64,000 nt of DNA, from assembly GCA_002937505.1 (NCBI GenBank), contig PTJY01000003.1:254060-318059 (forward strand). Reading direction: 5' to 3'. A model generated the notes under the pieces. That model was not told where the DNA came from. It saw nothing but the letters and a program-made list of their open reading frames with translations, and made no database searches. The translations under genes were made by a program, and so were the position numbers. Positions 48,557 to 58,237 of this stretch are shown here, one piece after another; the stretch's first letter is position 1, and each line of letters starts with the position of its first letter. Origin of the DNA: Alphaproteobacteria bacterium MarineAlpha12_Bin1 (lineage in GTDB: Bacteria > Pseudomonadota > Alphaproteobacteria > UBA6615).

Positions 48557-49501
48557 ATGACAGTTTCGGCCCCCACTGAAAATGAACCAAAAGCTGAAAT
48601 AACCGCCTCACCGGAGCAGCTCAAAGCGGAGCGGCCAAGCAGGCGAACATTATTTGATTTCATAAAGCAACAGCCATTAGGGACCATAGGCTTTCTGATC
48701 ATAGTTATTCTCTTCATATCTGCAATTTTTGCCCCTGATGTGGCGCCCTATGATCCCGAGGAAGTTGATTTTATGGCCTCGCCAGCTCTTGGTGGGGGTG
48801 CTCCGGGACCAGAGCATCTTTTAGGCGGAGATGCCTTCGGCCGCGATATCTTATCACGTTTAATTTTTGGCGCGAGAACAGCGTTATCAATCGGGTTCTT
48901 CTCAGCTTTTATTGGGTGTTCAATTGGGGCGATAATTGGGATTGTTTCTGCTTTTGCAGGAGGAAAAGTAGACATCTTAGTTCAACGTGGAATAGATCTT
49001 CTTTTGTCGTTCCCTATAATAATATTGGCAATTCTAGTAATAGCTATAGTCCCAAAAAATGTTGTTTTTGGAATAGATATTAATGTAATCATTGCCATAT
49101 CTATTCCTTTTATTCCTAAATGTGCCAGAGTCATCAGGTCAGCTGCACTAAGTATTGTGACACTAGCCTATGTGGATGCAGCGAAAGCCGCGGGATATAG
49201 AGGAAGCAGGATAGTTTTTAGACATATCCTTCCCAACGTTGTTGCACCATATTTGATTTTGATCACAGCCTATATAGGTCAAGCTATCCTGTTAGAAGCA
49301 AGTCTTTCATTTTTGGGACTGGGGGTTGTCGAGCCAACGCCTTCCTGGGGTTTGATGCTGGCGGGTGTCAACTCTGACTACTATATTACAGCTCCATGGA
49401 TGATTGTCTTTCCAGGTCTAGCAGTAACTCTTGCTGTTTTTGCCTTCAACTTATTGGGAGACAGTCTCCGTGACTGGCTCGACCCCAAGCTAAAACTATA
49501 A
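48557..49501 (+). CDS. ABC transporter permease, DppC/OppC type
   Basis: The 314-residue protein has a cytoplasmic N-terminal tail, then six helices, with the conserved APYDPEEVDF ... HLLGGDAFGRDILSRLIFGAR segment and the EAA loop YVDAAKAAGYRGSRIVFRHILPN. It completes the importer. Start ATG 48557; the operon appears to end here, facing a convergent amidohydrolase gene. Confidence 0.93.
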   Translation: MTVSAPTENEPKAEITASPEQLKAERPSRRTLFDFIKQQPLGTIGFLIIVILFISAIFAPDVAPYDPEEVDFMASPALGGGAPGPEHLLGGDAFGRDILSRLIFGARTALSIGFFSAFIGCSIGAIIGIVSAFAGGKVDILVQRGIDLLLSFPIIILAILVIAIVPKNVVFGIDINVIIAISIPFIPKCARVIRSAALSIVTLAYVDAAKAAGYRGSRIVFRHILPNVVAPYLILITAYIGQAILLEASLSFLGLGVVEPTPSWGLMLAGVNSDYYITAPWMIVFPGLAVTLAVFAFNLLGDSLRDWLDPKLKL

Positions 49502-49547
49502 ATGAACTATAATTTTATAAAAATACATACTCCAAAGGGCTAATAAG

Positions 49548-50426
49548 TTAGCCTAATTTTGGAAAATTAAAGAGATCAGTTGGATTATCCACTAAAATCA
49601 GCTTACGTGTCTGCTCGTTTGGAATCCAATCAAGCAACATATCTAAAAGTCCAACGTCATTTGGCATAGGCTTGAAATATTGAGGATGAGGCCAATCTGA
49701 GCCCCAGAGTAGTCGCTCTGGAGCTGCATCTAATAATTTAAAGATGAAGGCATTTGTATCATCAAAAGGAAAATCTTCTTGATTAGAAAACCTAGGAGAT
49801 AGTTTAACCCAGCCTCGACCAGTGTCTAAACAGTCTAAAACAAATTTAAATTCAGCGCCTTCTGGTCCCTTATCTGCCGGCGGATAGCCTGTATGCTCTA
49901 TAACAAAATTTCCCGGTGTATCAAGTATTACTTTAGCCCAATCAGTTTCGAGATCGGCTGTTCGAATAAGATAATGAATAGACCAACCAAATCCGGTCAG
50001 TCGTTCAATCATTTTAGGATTAAGTTTATTTTCTATTCTCCACGAAACGCGGGCTCCAACAACCCCTAGATCTGTCAAGATCTGTAGCTCCTTGTCTGTA
50101 ATTTCATCCCATGGAAGTGATATTACAGTTCGAATCCTGTCTGGATATCGGCATTGCGCATGAAGTGCCAATTCATAATTTTTACCGTACATCATTGATT
50201 GAACGTGCAATCCACGTGATAAACCTAATCCAGATTGCATCCTCTCCCAATCATCAAAAGTTGTGTCTTCAAATTGCAAGTGGTTGAATACATGGTCCGT
50301 CAGTAAAGGAAACTGACTTTGTGGTCCTATAAAATGGAAGTGACAATCACAAGAACCTTCTGGGACTTTAAGCTTTGGTTTAGGATAGTTTCTATCAATT
50401 CTTGGTGAAAAAGGTTTATCGTTCAT
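49548..50426 (-). CDS. Amidohydrolase family protein, 2-pyrone-4,6-dicarboxylate-hydrolase-like
   Basis: The protein is 292 residues from ATG 50426 (an upstream ATG at 50459 would add eleven). It has the amidohydrolase metal and catalytic residues: HxH in CDCHFHFIGP, a His in IEHTGYPPA, and the Asp of LLWGSDWPHPQ. This subfamily includes the LigI lactonase and related decarboxylases or hydrolases of dicarboxylic acids. It probably acts on the compound imported by the adjacent ABC transporter or on a related lactone. It is divergent from the CoA-transferase gene, sharing a 109-bp control region. Confidence 0.83.
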   Translation of the reverse strand: MNDKPFSPRIDRNYPKPKLKVPEGSCDCHFHFIGPQSQFPLLTDHVFNHLQFEDTTFDDWERMQSGLGLSRGLHVQSMMYGKNYELALHAQCRYPDRIRTVISLPWDEITDKELQILTDLGVVGARVSWRIENKLNPKMIERLTGFGWSIHYLIRTADLETDWAKVILDTPGNFVIEHTGYPPADKGPEGAEFKFVLDCLDTGRGWVKLSPRFSNQEDFPFDDTNAFIFKLLDAAPERLLWGSDWPHPQYFKPMPNDVGLLDMLLDWIPNEQTRKLILVDNPTDLFNFPKLG

Positions 50427-50535
50427 AAGATCACTCTTAAAATAAATTAATCTCTGCATCTATCTACGTGTAAATTTTAGAAAAGTTTAGTATATGTGTC
50501 TTATAAAAAATTTCTAGTTGAAATGGGGTTTATTT

Positions 50536-51789
50536 ATGCTCAATGAAAATCAAAACTCTATAAATAATCAAACGGACCTAGACTGCCTAAATGGAGTAAA
50601 AGTTATTGATCTCAGTCAGTACGAGGCTGGCCCATCATGCACGGAAGCTCTAGCCTGGCTTGGTGCAGAAGTGGTCAAAATCGAAAAGCCAGTAACTGGA
50701 GAACCAGCTCGCTATGGTTACGCAAGAATTTCTGATGATAAGGACAGCTGGTACTTTTGCCAATTTAACGCAAACAAAAAATCAATTACTTTGGATTTAA
50801 AATCAAACAAAGGAATTGAAATCCTAAAAGAGCTAGTTAAAAGAGCAGATGTTTTCATAGAAAATTTAGCCCCAGGAACAATTGAAAGACTTGGTCTGAG
50901 CTTTGAGGCACTAGCTTCTTTAAATCCAAAATTAGTCTACGCACAAGTAAAAGGTTTTGGGGAAGGCAGTCGCTACGAGAACTTTCACTCTTATGACCCT
51001 ATTGCCCAAGCAGTGGGAGGGATAATGAGTGTAACTGGTGAAAAAGATGGCGCTCCTTGTAAGCCCGGGCCTGGTTTAGGTGATACAGGCACGGGAATGA
51101 CTCTTGGTATAAGTATTTTAGCGGCCCTTCTTAAAGCAGAGAAAACAGGAGAAGGGAGTCGTATCCAAGTAGCCATGCAAGATTCCTGCATGTCTTATAT
51201 TCGATTAGCCTGGGCATACACATTACACACAGGAGAACCTTGTATGCGCCAGGGAGCAAAAGGTGTAAACGGGACCACTGTTCCCCAAGGAGTTTATCCC
51301 TGCAAAGGTGGAGGAGCAAATGATTATATCATCCTCTATTGCCATCCTGGCGTTCCTGAACAATTTCAGCGCCTACTAGAAATAATCGGTAGACCAGAAC
51401 TAAAAGGTAATCCGAATTATGCAACCCAAGAAGCTAGAATGGATATTGAAGATGAAGTTAATGCAATGATCTCTAATTGGACTCTTACTAAATCTAAAGA
51501 GGACGCCATGAAGATTATTGGTGAAGCGAAAGTTCCTGTAGGAGCGGTTAACGATACCGGTGAACTCTTCGAGGATCCTGAATTCGAAGAAAGGGGGCTC
51601 ATTCAATCAATAAGCCACCCTGAACTTGGACAATTTAAAATGGTTGGCTGGCCTATAAGGCATAATGGTTCCTTTGCAAAAATAAAACCTGCACCATTAA
51701 CAGGTGAGCATAGAAACGAAGTACTATCGAATTGGCTTGGGTTAAAGGAAGAAGAGCTTAAAGAGCTTAGTAATGCAGGGGTCATTTAA
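50536..51789 (+). CDS. CaiB/BaiF (class III) CoA-transferase
   Basis: The 417-residue family III CoA-transferase moves CoA between carboxylic acids. VIDLSQYEAGPSCTEALAWLGAEVVKIEKP is the family N-terminus and Asp183 in GLGDTGTGM is the catalytic aspartate that forms the anhydride and thioester intermediates. Formyl-CoA:oxalate CoA-transferase (Frc) and succinyl-CoA:acid transferases belong here. It is followed after 28 bp by an oxalyl-CoA-decarboxylase-like ThDP enzyme, an Frc-Oxc-like pair. I chose ATG 50536, eighteen bases inside a TTG-started frame, because a GGGG stands at a proper distance. Confidence 0.88.
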   Translation: MLNENQNSINNQTDLDCLNGVKVIDLSQYEAGPSCTEALAWLGAEVVKIEKPVTGEPARYGYARISDDKDSWYFCQFNANKKSITLDLKSNKGIEILKELVKRADVFIENLAPGTIERLGLSFEALASLNPKLVYAQVKGFGEGSRYENFHSYDPIAQAVGGIMSVTGEKDGAPCKPGPGLGDTGTGMTLGISILAALLKAEKTGEGSRIQVAMQDSCMSYIRLAWAYTLHTGEPCMRQGAKGVNGTTVPQGVYPCKGGGANDYIILYCHPGVPEQFQRLLEIIGRPELKGNPNYATQEARMDIEDEVNAMISNWTLTKSKEDAMKIIGEAKVPVGAVNDTGELFEDPEFEERGLIQSISHPELGQFKMVGWPIRHNGSFAKIKPAPLTGEHRNEVLSNWLGLKEEELKELSNAGVI

Positions 51790-51817
51790 CTAATTTATTT
51801 ATAGAGCAGGAACGAAT

Positions 51818-53476
51818 ATGGGAATACTAACTGGCGCAGAAATACTGGCTAAATCATTAAAAAATGAAGGAACAGACTATCTCTTTTTTCTTATGGGAGG
51901 TCCAATGATCGAATGCGAGGGATTCTGTGTAAAAGAAGGTATTAATCTTATTGATGTGCGCCATGAACAGGCAGCCGCTATGATGGGTAATGCATGGAGT
52001 AGACTAACTCAAAAACCAAGTGTTTGTATGGCGGCCAGTGGGCCCGGGGTAATCAATCTTTGCACAGGAGTTGCGAATGCATTTATAGACTGTGCTCCTA
52101 TGGTTATATGCGGAGGTTCGAGCTCTGTTAAAACCTATGGAAAAGGTGCCTTTCAATGCATAGATCAAGTCTCAATAATGAAACCCATGACAAAGCTGTC
52201 TGAACGCGTTTACAAAGTGGAAAGGATTCCAGAACAAGTTCATAACGCCTTTGAAGTTGCAATGTCTGGTAAACCTGGGCCTGTCTATCTTGATTTTCCA
52301 GGAGACCTTCTTTGGGAAAAAATAGATTCTGAATCGATTAATTGGGGCCAAAGTGGGAAGCCAATCCTCTTGCAAAGGCCTCTTGCCGATCAAAATAATA
52401 TTAAAAAATTATCTATGGCTTTAAATGAATCTAAAAAACCCATTATTGTTTCAGGTAGCGGAGTTATTTGGTCTAAAGCGTGGCACGAGATGACGGAAGT
52501 CGTAGAGACTTTGGGCATACCTTTTTTTACAACGCCGCAAGGTAGAGGAGTATTGCCCGATGATCATAAATATTCTTGGCCAAATATGCGGTCAACCGCC
52601 TTCAAAGAAGCTGATTTAATCATAATTGCCGGAACAAGAATGAATTATATATCGAGTCATTTTTCTCCTCCTAGATTTAATGAAAAAGCAAAAATTGCTC
52701 GAATTGACATAGATGCTTACGACATTTCAAGTTCACCACGTTATGTAGACATTAGATTGGTAGGAGACTGTAAATCAGTATTTGAGCAAATATTAGCTGA
52801 CATTGGTGGTAGTATAGATACAAATCGTTTTAATGAATGGAGGGATCGTCTGGAAACAGAAGCTTCAGAAAAAAGGCAAAGATCTGGATCCAATAAACCT
52901 CCTTCAGGAGACCCCATACATCCACTTGAATTATGTGACGCAGTTAAAACCTTTATGGATCGAGATGCAATCTTATGCGTAGATGGACAGGAAATATTAA
53001 ATTATGGACGTCAATGGATTCCCACATTTGAACCTGGTCATAGATTGAACTCTGGTCCATTTGGTACTATGGGAGTTGGATTGCCCTTTGGCCTGGGAGC
53101 AAAACTAGCCAAGCCTGACAAACAGGTTATTGTCGTCCATGGTGACGGATCGCTCGGTCTTAATGTTATGGAACTTGATACCGCTGTTAGACATAAAATA
53201 CCTATACTTATTGTTGTAAGCCTTAATGGAGGCTGGACAGCAGATCCGGATGGAGTAAAAGCGGGAAGAAATTTGGGATACACTGAATATCACAAAATAG
53301 CTGAAGCCCTTGGATGCTACTCAGAGTATATTGAGGACCCTGAGGAAATTCTCCCCGCTCTTCAACGCGCTCGAGAAAAAGTGAATTCTGGAAACGTGGC
53401 ATTAATAAATGTAAAAACCGACTATAAGGCCAGAGCGCAGACTGTCAGATACGCCAGCTATGCCACAAATACATAG
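51818..53476 (+). CDS. ThDP-dependent enzyme, oxalyl-CoA decarboxylase / 2-hydroxyacyl-CoA lyase-like
   Basis: The 552-residue enzyme has the three domains of the acetolactate-synthase superfamily. Glu50 in DVRHEQAAAMMG activates ThDP; the ThDP/Mg site is GDGS (442-445) to NGG (470-472). LNSGPFGTMGVGLPFGLGA resembles oxalyl-CoA decarboxylase and HACL1 more than acetolactate synthase, whose FAD-binding features I do not see. With the CoA-transferase upstream, the likely reaction is cleavage of an oxalyl- or 2-hydroxyacyl-CoA, giving formyl-CoA; the formate would feed the FDH. The active-site tail (NGGWTADPDG) differs from true Oxc, so the substrate may not be oxalate. AGGAA precedes ATG 51818. 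Confidence 0.83.
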   Translation: MGILTGAEILAKSLKNEGTDYLFFLMGGPMIECEGFCVKEGINLIDVRHEQAAAMMGNAWSRLTQKPSVCMAASGPGVINLCTGVANAFIDCAPMVICGGSSSVKTYGKGAFQCIDQVSIMKPMTKLSERVYKVERIPEQVHNAFEVAMSGKPGPVYLDFPGDLLWEKIDSESINWGQSGKPILLQRPLADQNNIKKLSMALNESKKPIIVSGSGVIWSKAWHEMTEVVETLGIPFFTTPQGRGVLPDDHKYSWPNMRSTAFKEADLIIIAGTRMNYISSHFSPPRFNEKAKIARIDIDAYDISSSPRYVDIRLVGDCKSVFEQILADIGGSIDTNRFNEWRDRLETEASEKRQRSGSNKPPSGDPIHPLELCDAVKTFMDRDAILCVDGQEILNYGRQWIPTFEPGHRLNSGPFGTMGVGLPFGLGAKLAKPDKQVIVVHGDGSLGLNVMELDTAVRHKIPILIVVSLNGGWTADPDGVKAGRNLGYTEYHKIAEALGCYSEYIEDPEEILPALQRAREKVNSGNVALINVKTDYKARAQTVRYASYATNT

Positions 53477-53481
53477 GACCA

Positions 53482-54654
53482 TCAGTTTCTTACAAGCTTT
53501 TCCTCAAACCAATTCCACATTGTGTATACACCCAGTGTCAAATAATCTCTCTGACAGTGCTGAGCTCCTCCTTCTTCTGAATCAAAAACACGTAGAACCT
53601 TGTCTTTTGATCCTGAAGCAGAAAAAAGTCGTTCTGCATCTTTTAATGGCACTTGTTCATCATCTGCCCCATGCACTATTAAAAAGGGACACTTCATTCT
53701 TTGCACTACACCGTCAAGCCTAAATTTTTCTAATCTATCAAGCGCCTCATCGAGGCTGTTTACACCAAGAATCCAGTTTATATGGTGACCAGGGACGGAC
53801 AAAGACGTTTCAAAACTCTTTTCTATGCGCTTTTTCCAAGTTTCATGATAATCCCATATTGCCCCCCAAGCTATACAGGCAGCGAATCGATCATCCATTG
53901 AAGCACAGCGGGGAGCGTAATAACCACCCAATGATATTGCGACTATCCCTATACGCTCAGAATCGATATCATCTCGTGTGTCCAGCCAATCTATACAAGC
54001 GCTACCTGCAACCTCGTAATCATGGCGCAGGTGATGCCCTCGTAAACGAATAGACTCACCTGTTCCCGGTCCATCCACTATCAGCACTGAAATTCCACGC
54101 GAAATTAGATCACTAATTCCCCCTCGTAAATACTGGATTTCTTTGGTTATGTCCAACCCATCAAAAAAAACCACACACGGCGACTTCTGCTTATTGGAGG
54201 AGGCTTTAGCGGGGACAAAGTATCCTGGTAGACTATTTTCTTCATATGGGACCTCAACAATCTCAATTCTCTGGGCTCCAAATTCGACAAATTTATGAAA
54301 ACAACTAATTCCCATTGTGAAAGACTCTATTGCCTTTTCATCTTTGGGTGTCCGAAAACGCTCTGCCATTTGATAGTAATGAGAAGCGCGCAAAAACATT
54401 GCCGCAGCTGGACCTTTAAAATCATTTTGAAGAAAACCATTTGCGTTATTTTCTACTTTTCTTGCTACTTCATTACACGCATTAAACCACGCCAGATCAT
54501 CTTCCTGATCACTATCCTCAAGTTTTCGTCGAATTTGATAAACCTCGCTTATATCAGCTCCTCCAAATGGAGCCGTAGAAATAATATTCAATAAAGCAGA
54601 TGACCATCGATAACTGTTTGGAAACCACATGAAATAAGGAGGTAAATCACTCAT
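53482..54654 (-). CDS. Alpha/beta-hydrolase, 2,6-dihydroxypseudooxynicotine-hydrolase/FrsA-like
   Basis: The 390-residue hydrolase has an N-terminal helical cap (about 1-125) and an alpha/beta core. The nucleophile is Ser241 in AISLGGYY; the acid is Asp331 or Asp332 in HGADDEQVP; His366 in GGAQHCQRD completes the triad. DGPGTGES (194-201) lies at the oxyanion loop. The layout matches C-C-bond hydrolases that split beta-diketone-like substrates such as 2,6-dihydroxypseudooxynicotine. It converges on the ThDP gene with a five-base gap, so it is transcribed separately. Substrate unknown. Confidence 0.83.
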   Translation of the reverse strand: MSDLPPYFMWFPNSYRWSSALLNIISTAPFGGADISEVYQIRRKLEDSDQEDDLAWFNACNEVARKVENNANGFLQNDFKGPAAAMFLRASHYYQMAERFRTPKDEKAIESFTMGISCFHKFVEFGAQRIEIVEVPYEENSLPGYFVPAKASSNKQKSPCVVFFDGLDITKEIQYLRGGISDLISRGISVLIVDGPGTGESIRLRGHHLRHDYEVAGSACIDWLDTRDDIDSERIGIVAISLGGYYAPRCASMDDRFAACIAWGAIWDYHETWKKRIEKSFETSLSVPGHHINWILGVNSLDEALDRLEKFRLDGVVQRMKCPFLIVHGADDEQVPLKDAERLFSASGSKDKVLRVFDSEEGGAQHCQRDYLTLGVYTMWNWFEEKLVRN

Positions 54655-54937
54655 TAAAACTTAACCTTTCAATAAAATAACAATAAAACCCTTAAATAGT
54701 GTTAAAGGTATCTCATGCTATAATTTTTTCCTAGTGTAAGAAAAATTGGGTATAAAAATATTTATAAGAAAAGCAGGGCAACACGAAATTAATCGACTCA
54801 CTTGGTTAATAAATTATAAAAATTCAATTTAATGACTTCTGATCTAACAATATTAAGACTAAAATATTTTTAAAGAGACCCGATTTAGACTGTTCTTTAT
54901 TTACAGATATTTTATTTAACTAAATGAGACATATAAT

Positions 54938-55411
54938 ATGAAAAGGAAATTAATTACATGTGTAAGAAATATAAGTTTGCGTTTTACAATAAAAAAAGTA
55001 ACCCTAAACACCTTGCTTCTTTTAATGTTGTGTGTGCCTCAAATGAGTAATGCCCAAGAAACAGTGACAACCAGTAGTGGACTAATTATTAGCGATCAAA
55101 CTATTGGCAATGGTGCGGAAGCCGAAGCTGGCCAGAACGTTGCAGTACACTACACAGGATGGCTATATGAAAATGGTTCAAAAGGTAAAAAATTTGATAG
55201 TTCTGTTGATCGTAATCAGGTCTTTAGTTTTCCTTTAGGAGCAGGTCGAGTTATCCCCGGCTGGGATGAGGGAGTACAGGGCATGAAAATTGGAGGAAAG
55301 AGAACCTTAATAATCCCTTCAAATCTTGCATATGGACCTTCTGGAGCTGGTGGCGTAATTCCCCCCAATGCGACTTTACTTTTTGAGATAGAGTTGATCG
55401 AAATTCGTTAA
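54938..55411 (+). CDS. FKBP-type peptidyl-prolyl cis-trans isomerase, exported
   Basis: Of 157 residues, the first ~39 form a long signal peptide (NTLLLLMLCVPQMSNA) and the rest one FKBP domain. The active-site residues are standard: VAVHYTGWLYENG, KFDSSVDR, FPLGAGRVIPGWDEGVQGMKIGGKR, ANLAYGPSGAGGVIPPNATLLFEIELIEI-like tail. It should catalyse proline isomerisation in the periplasm. It lies 35 bp before the FDH catalytic gene. Confidence 0.92.
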   Translation: MKRKLITCVRNISLRFTIKKVTLNTLLLLMLCVPQMSNAQETVTTSSGLIISDQTIGNGAEAEAGQNVAVHYTGWLYENGSKGKKFDSSVDRNQVFSFPLGAGRVIPGWDEGVQGMKIGGKRTLIIPSNLAYGPSGAGGVIPPNATLLFEIELIEIR

Positions 55412-55446
55412 TCCTCTTTGGTTGTGAAAAAAAATGGGTAATACCC

Positions 55447-58236
55447 GTGACTGAAAATAAACAGATGATCAATTTCACACTAAACGGCAAACTCCTAAAT
55501 GCGTCACCTGAAGAGACAATTTGGCAAGTAGCTTCTCGTGAAGGGATTAGTATACCTCATCTCTGTCATAAGCCAGACCCAGGATATCGTGCAGATGGAA
55601 ACTGTAGAGCCTGCATGGTACATATCGACGGTGAACAACCTTTGGCCGCATCCTGCATACGAAAACCTGAAGAAGGAATGATTGTTAAATCAACAGAACC
55701 ACGGGCTATAGCATCTCGTAAAATGATCATTGAGTTATTATTAGCCGACCAACCAAAAAAAGAAAATTCTTATGATTCTAGCTCTACTTTTTGGAGATGG
55801 GCTGATTTTTCTAATATAAGTGAAAGCCGGTTTCCACCCAGAGAAAATGCTATCAGGTTATCGGACTTCAGCCATCCAGCCATGGAGGTTAATCTAGATG
55901 CCTGTATCCACTGCAATTTATGCGTCCGCGCCTGTAGAGAAGTCCAAGTCAATGATGTTATAGGAATGGCCGGAAGAGGAGCTAATAGCAAAATAGTTTT
56001 TGATTTTGATGATACAATGGGAGACTCAACCTGCGTAGCATGTGGCGAATGTGTACAAGCCTGTCCAACAGGTGCTCTTTTGCCTTTGACCATGTCCCAT
56101 GAGGGCCCTAATGCTGATAAAATAGCAGATAAAAAGATCGACAGCGTTTGCCCTTATTGTGGTGTTGGATGCCAGATTACCTATCATGTTAAAGACAACA
56201 AAATTATCAAAGTTGATGGGCGAAATGGGCCCGCTAATGAAAACCGACTATGCGTAAAAGGTCGTTTTGGCTTTGACTATGTGGACCATCGGCAGAGATT
56301 AAAAGTGCCTTTAATCAGAAAAGAAGGCATAGAAAAAAAATGGGATGACGAGGTTGATCCGGACTACCCTTGGACTCATTTTAGAGAAGCAAGTTGGGAA
56401 GAAGCTCTGAATTTAGCAGCCGACGGACTTAAAGAGGTATTTGATACTTACGGAGGAGACGCAATAGCTGGGTTTGGCTCAGCAAAAGGGTCAAATGAAG
56501 AAGCTTATTTGTTTCAGAAGCTCATTCGTACGGCCTTTAAAACTAATAACGTCGATCATTGCACTCGTTTATGTCATGCATCATCTGTAGCAGCACTAAT
56601 GGAGACAATCGGCTCTGCAGCAGTTACCGCTCCTTTCACAGCAGCACAAGATTCAGACTGCATAATTGTGATTGGAGCACGTCCAACAGAGAATCACCCT
56701 GTAGCAGCAACATATATTAAACAAGCTGCAAAAAGAGGTGCGAAATTAATAGTGATCGATCCTCGGGGATACTCCCTTACACGCTATGCAGACTATTTTA
56801 TGCAGAATAGAGCAGGTTCAGATGTAGCGCTATTAAACGCTATAATGCACACAATCATAAATGAGGGGTTAGCAGACCAACAATATATAAAGAACCACAC
56901 AGAAAATTTCGAAAAGCTTAAAGATAAAATCTCGTCTTTTAGTGCAGAGGAGATGTCTGAGACATGTGGAATTGATACTGAAACTATAAAAACTGTCGCA
57001 AGAATTTATGCTAAATCTGAAAAGTCCATTATTTTTTGGGGAATGGGAATATCACAACATGTCCACGGCACTGATAATGCTAGATGCCTTATTTCACTGT
57101 CATTACTTACTGGTCAAATTGGTCGAGCCGGCACAGGCTTGCACCCATTGAGAGGCCAAAACAATGTACAAGGAGCATCTGACGCAGGTCTTATTCCGAT
57201 GTTATACCCTGATTACCAATCCGTATCAAACCCGGAGACTCGAGAACGTTTTGAGACCCTCTGGCAGGTTGACAAATTAAATCCAAACCCAGGTTTAACT
57301 GTTGTAGAAATAATGGATGCTGCAAGAGATAAATCAATAAAAGCCATGTATATAATGGGCGAAAATCCAGCAATGTCTGACCCTGACCAGAGACATGCAA
57401 GGCTAGGGCTAGCAGAACTTGATCACCTGGTGGTACAAGAAATTTTTATGACTGAGACTGCATTCCATGCTGATGTTATATTGCCAGCATCAGCATGGCC
57501 AGAAAAATTAGGAACAGTAACAAATACTAATAGACAAGTTCAAATGGGACGACCTGCACTCTCTCTACCTGGTGAAACGAGACAGGACTGGTGGATAATA
57601 AATGAAATAGGGAAGAGACTTGGGTTAAGCTGGTCGTACAATAAAGTTGAAGAGATTTATGATGAGCTAAAAGAATCGATGAATACAATTGATGGTATAT
57701 CTTGGAAACGACTTGAACGTGAGAGTTCGGTAACTTATCCCTGTGATGATGCTAACAAACCTGGACAAGACATCATGTTTTCTGATGGATTTCCTACCTC
57801 AACAGGAAAGGGAAAATTCGTTCCCGCAGAAATTTTGCCACCTGATGAACTTCCTGATGAAGATTATCCAATTGTTCTGACTACTGGTAGGCTTTTAGAA
57901 CATTGGCATACTGGTGCAATCACACGTCGTGCTAAAATCTTGGATGATTTAGAACCAGAAGCTGTAGCTTCTTTGCATCCAATAGAAATGCGTCGACTTA
58001 AAACAAAACCAGGGGACCTGATTCAGGTAGAGAGCAGAAGGGGAAAAATAGAGTTAATTGCGCGCGCAGACCGGGAGGTCCCGGAAGGCATGGTATTTAT
58101 TCCATTTGGTTTTGCTGAGGCAGCTGCGAATTTATTAACAAATCCTGTTTTGGATCCGTGGGGGAAAATTCCTGAATTTAAATTCTGTGCTGTCAATATT
58201 CAGAAAGCTCCTGAAAAGAATAATGAAAGGGGATGA
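55447..58236 (+). CDS. fdhA: Formate dehydrogenase catalytic (alpha) subunit, Mo/W-bisMGD
   Basis: The 929-residue enzyme oxidises formate to CO2. The N-terminal [2Fe-2S] domain has Cys40, 53, 56, 70; two [4Fe-4S] ferredoxin sites follow (Cys153, 156, 159, 163 and Cys196, 199, 202, 206); the cluster next to the cofactor uses Cys235, 238, 242, 269. The bisMGD domain has the catalytic Cys376-His377 pair in CTRLCHASS, cysteine and not selenocysteine. The C-terminal cap is typical (TTGRLLEHWHTGAITRR). Layout matches NAD-linked FDH alpha subunits that partner a NuoE/F-type beta subunit. mobA, fdhD and a tungstate importer follow, favouring tungsten. GTG 55447 is the apparent start; an ATG six codons later is possible. 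Confidence 0.93.
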   Translation: MTENKQMINFTLNGKLLNASPEETIWQVASREGISIPHLCHKPDPGYRADGNCRACMVHIDGEQPLAASCIRKPEEGMIVKSTEPRAIASRKMIIELLLADQPKKENSYDSSSTFWRWADFSNISESRFPPRENAIRLSDFSHPAMEVNLDACIHCNLCVRACREVQVNDVIGMAGRGANSKIVFDFDDTMGDSTCVACGECVQACPTGALLPLTMSHEGPNADKIADKKIDSVCPYCGVGCQITYHVKDNKIIKVDGRNGPANENRLCVKGRFGFDYVDHRQRLKVPLIRKEGIEKKWDDEVDPDYPWTHFREASWEEALNLAADGLKEVFDTYGGDAIAGFGSAKGSNEEAYLFQKLIRTAFKTNNVDHCTRLCHASSVAALMETIGSAAVTAPFTAAQDSDCIIVIGARPTENHPVAATYIKQAAKRGAKLIVIDPRGYSLTRYADYFMQNRAGSDVALLNAIMHTIINEGLADQQYIKNHTENFEKLKDKISSFSAEEMSETCGIDTETIKTVARIYAKSEKSIIFWGMGISQHVHGTDNARCLISLSLLTGQIGRAGTGLHPLRGQNNVQGASDAGLIPMLYPDYQSVSNPETRERFETLWQVDKLNPNPGLTVVEIMDAARDKSIKAMYIMGENPAMSDPDQRHARLGLAELDHLVVQEIFMTETAFHADVILPASAWPEKLGTVTNTNRQVQMGRPALSLPGETRQDWWIINEIGKRLGLSWSYNKVEEIYDELKESMNTIDGISWKRLERESSVTYPCDDANKPGQDIMFSDGFPTSTGKGKFVPAEILPPDELPDEDYPIVLTTGRLLEHWHTGAITRRAKILDDLEPEAVASLHPIEMRRLKTKPGDLIQVESRRGKIELIARADREVPEGMVFIPFGFAEAAANLLTNPVLDPWGKIPEFKFCAVNIQKAPEKNNERG

Positions 58237-58237
58237 T

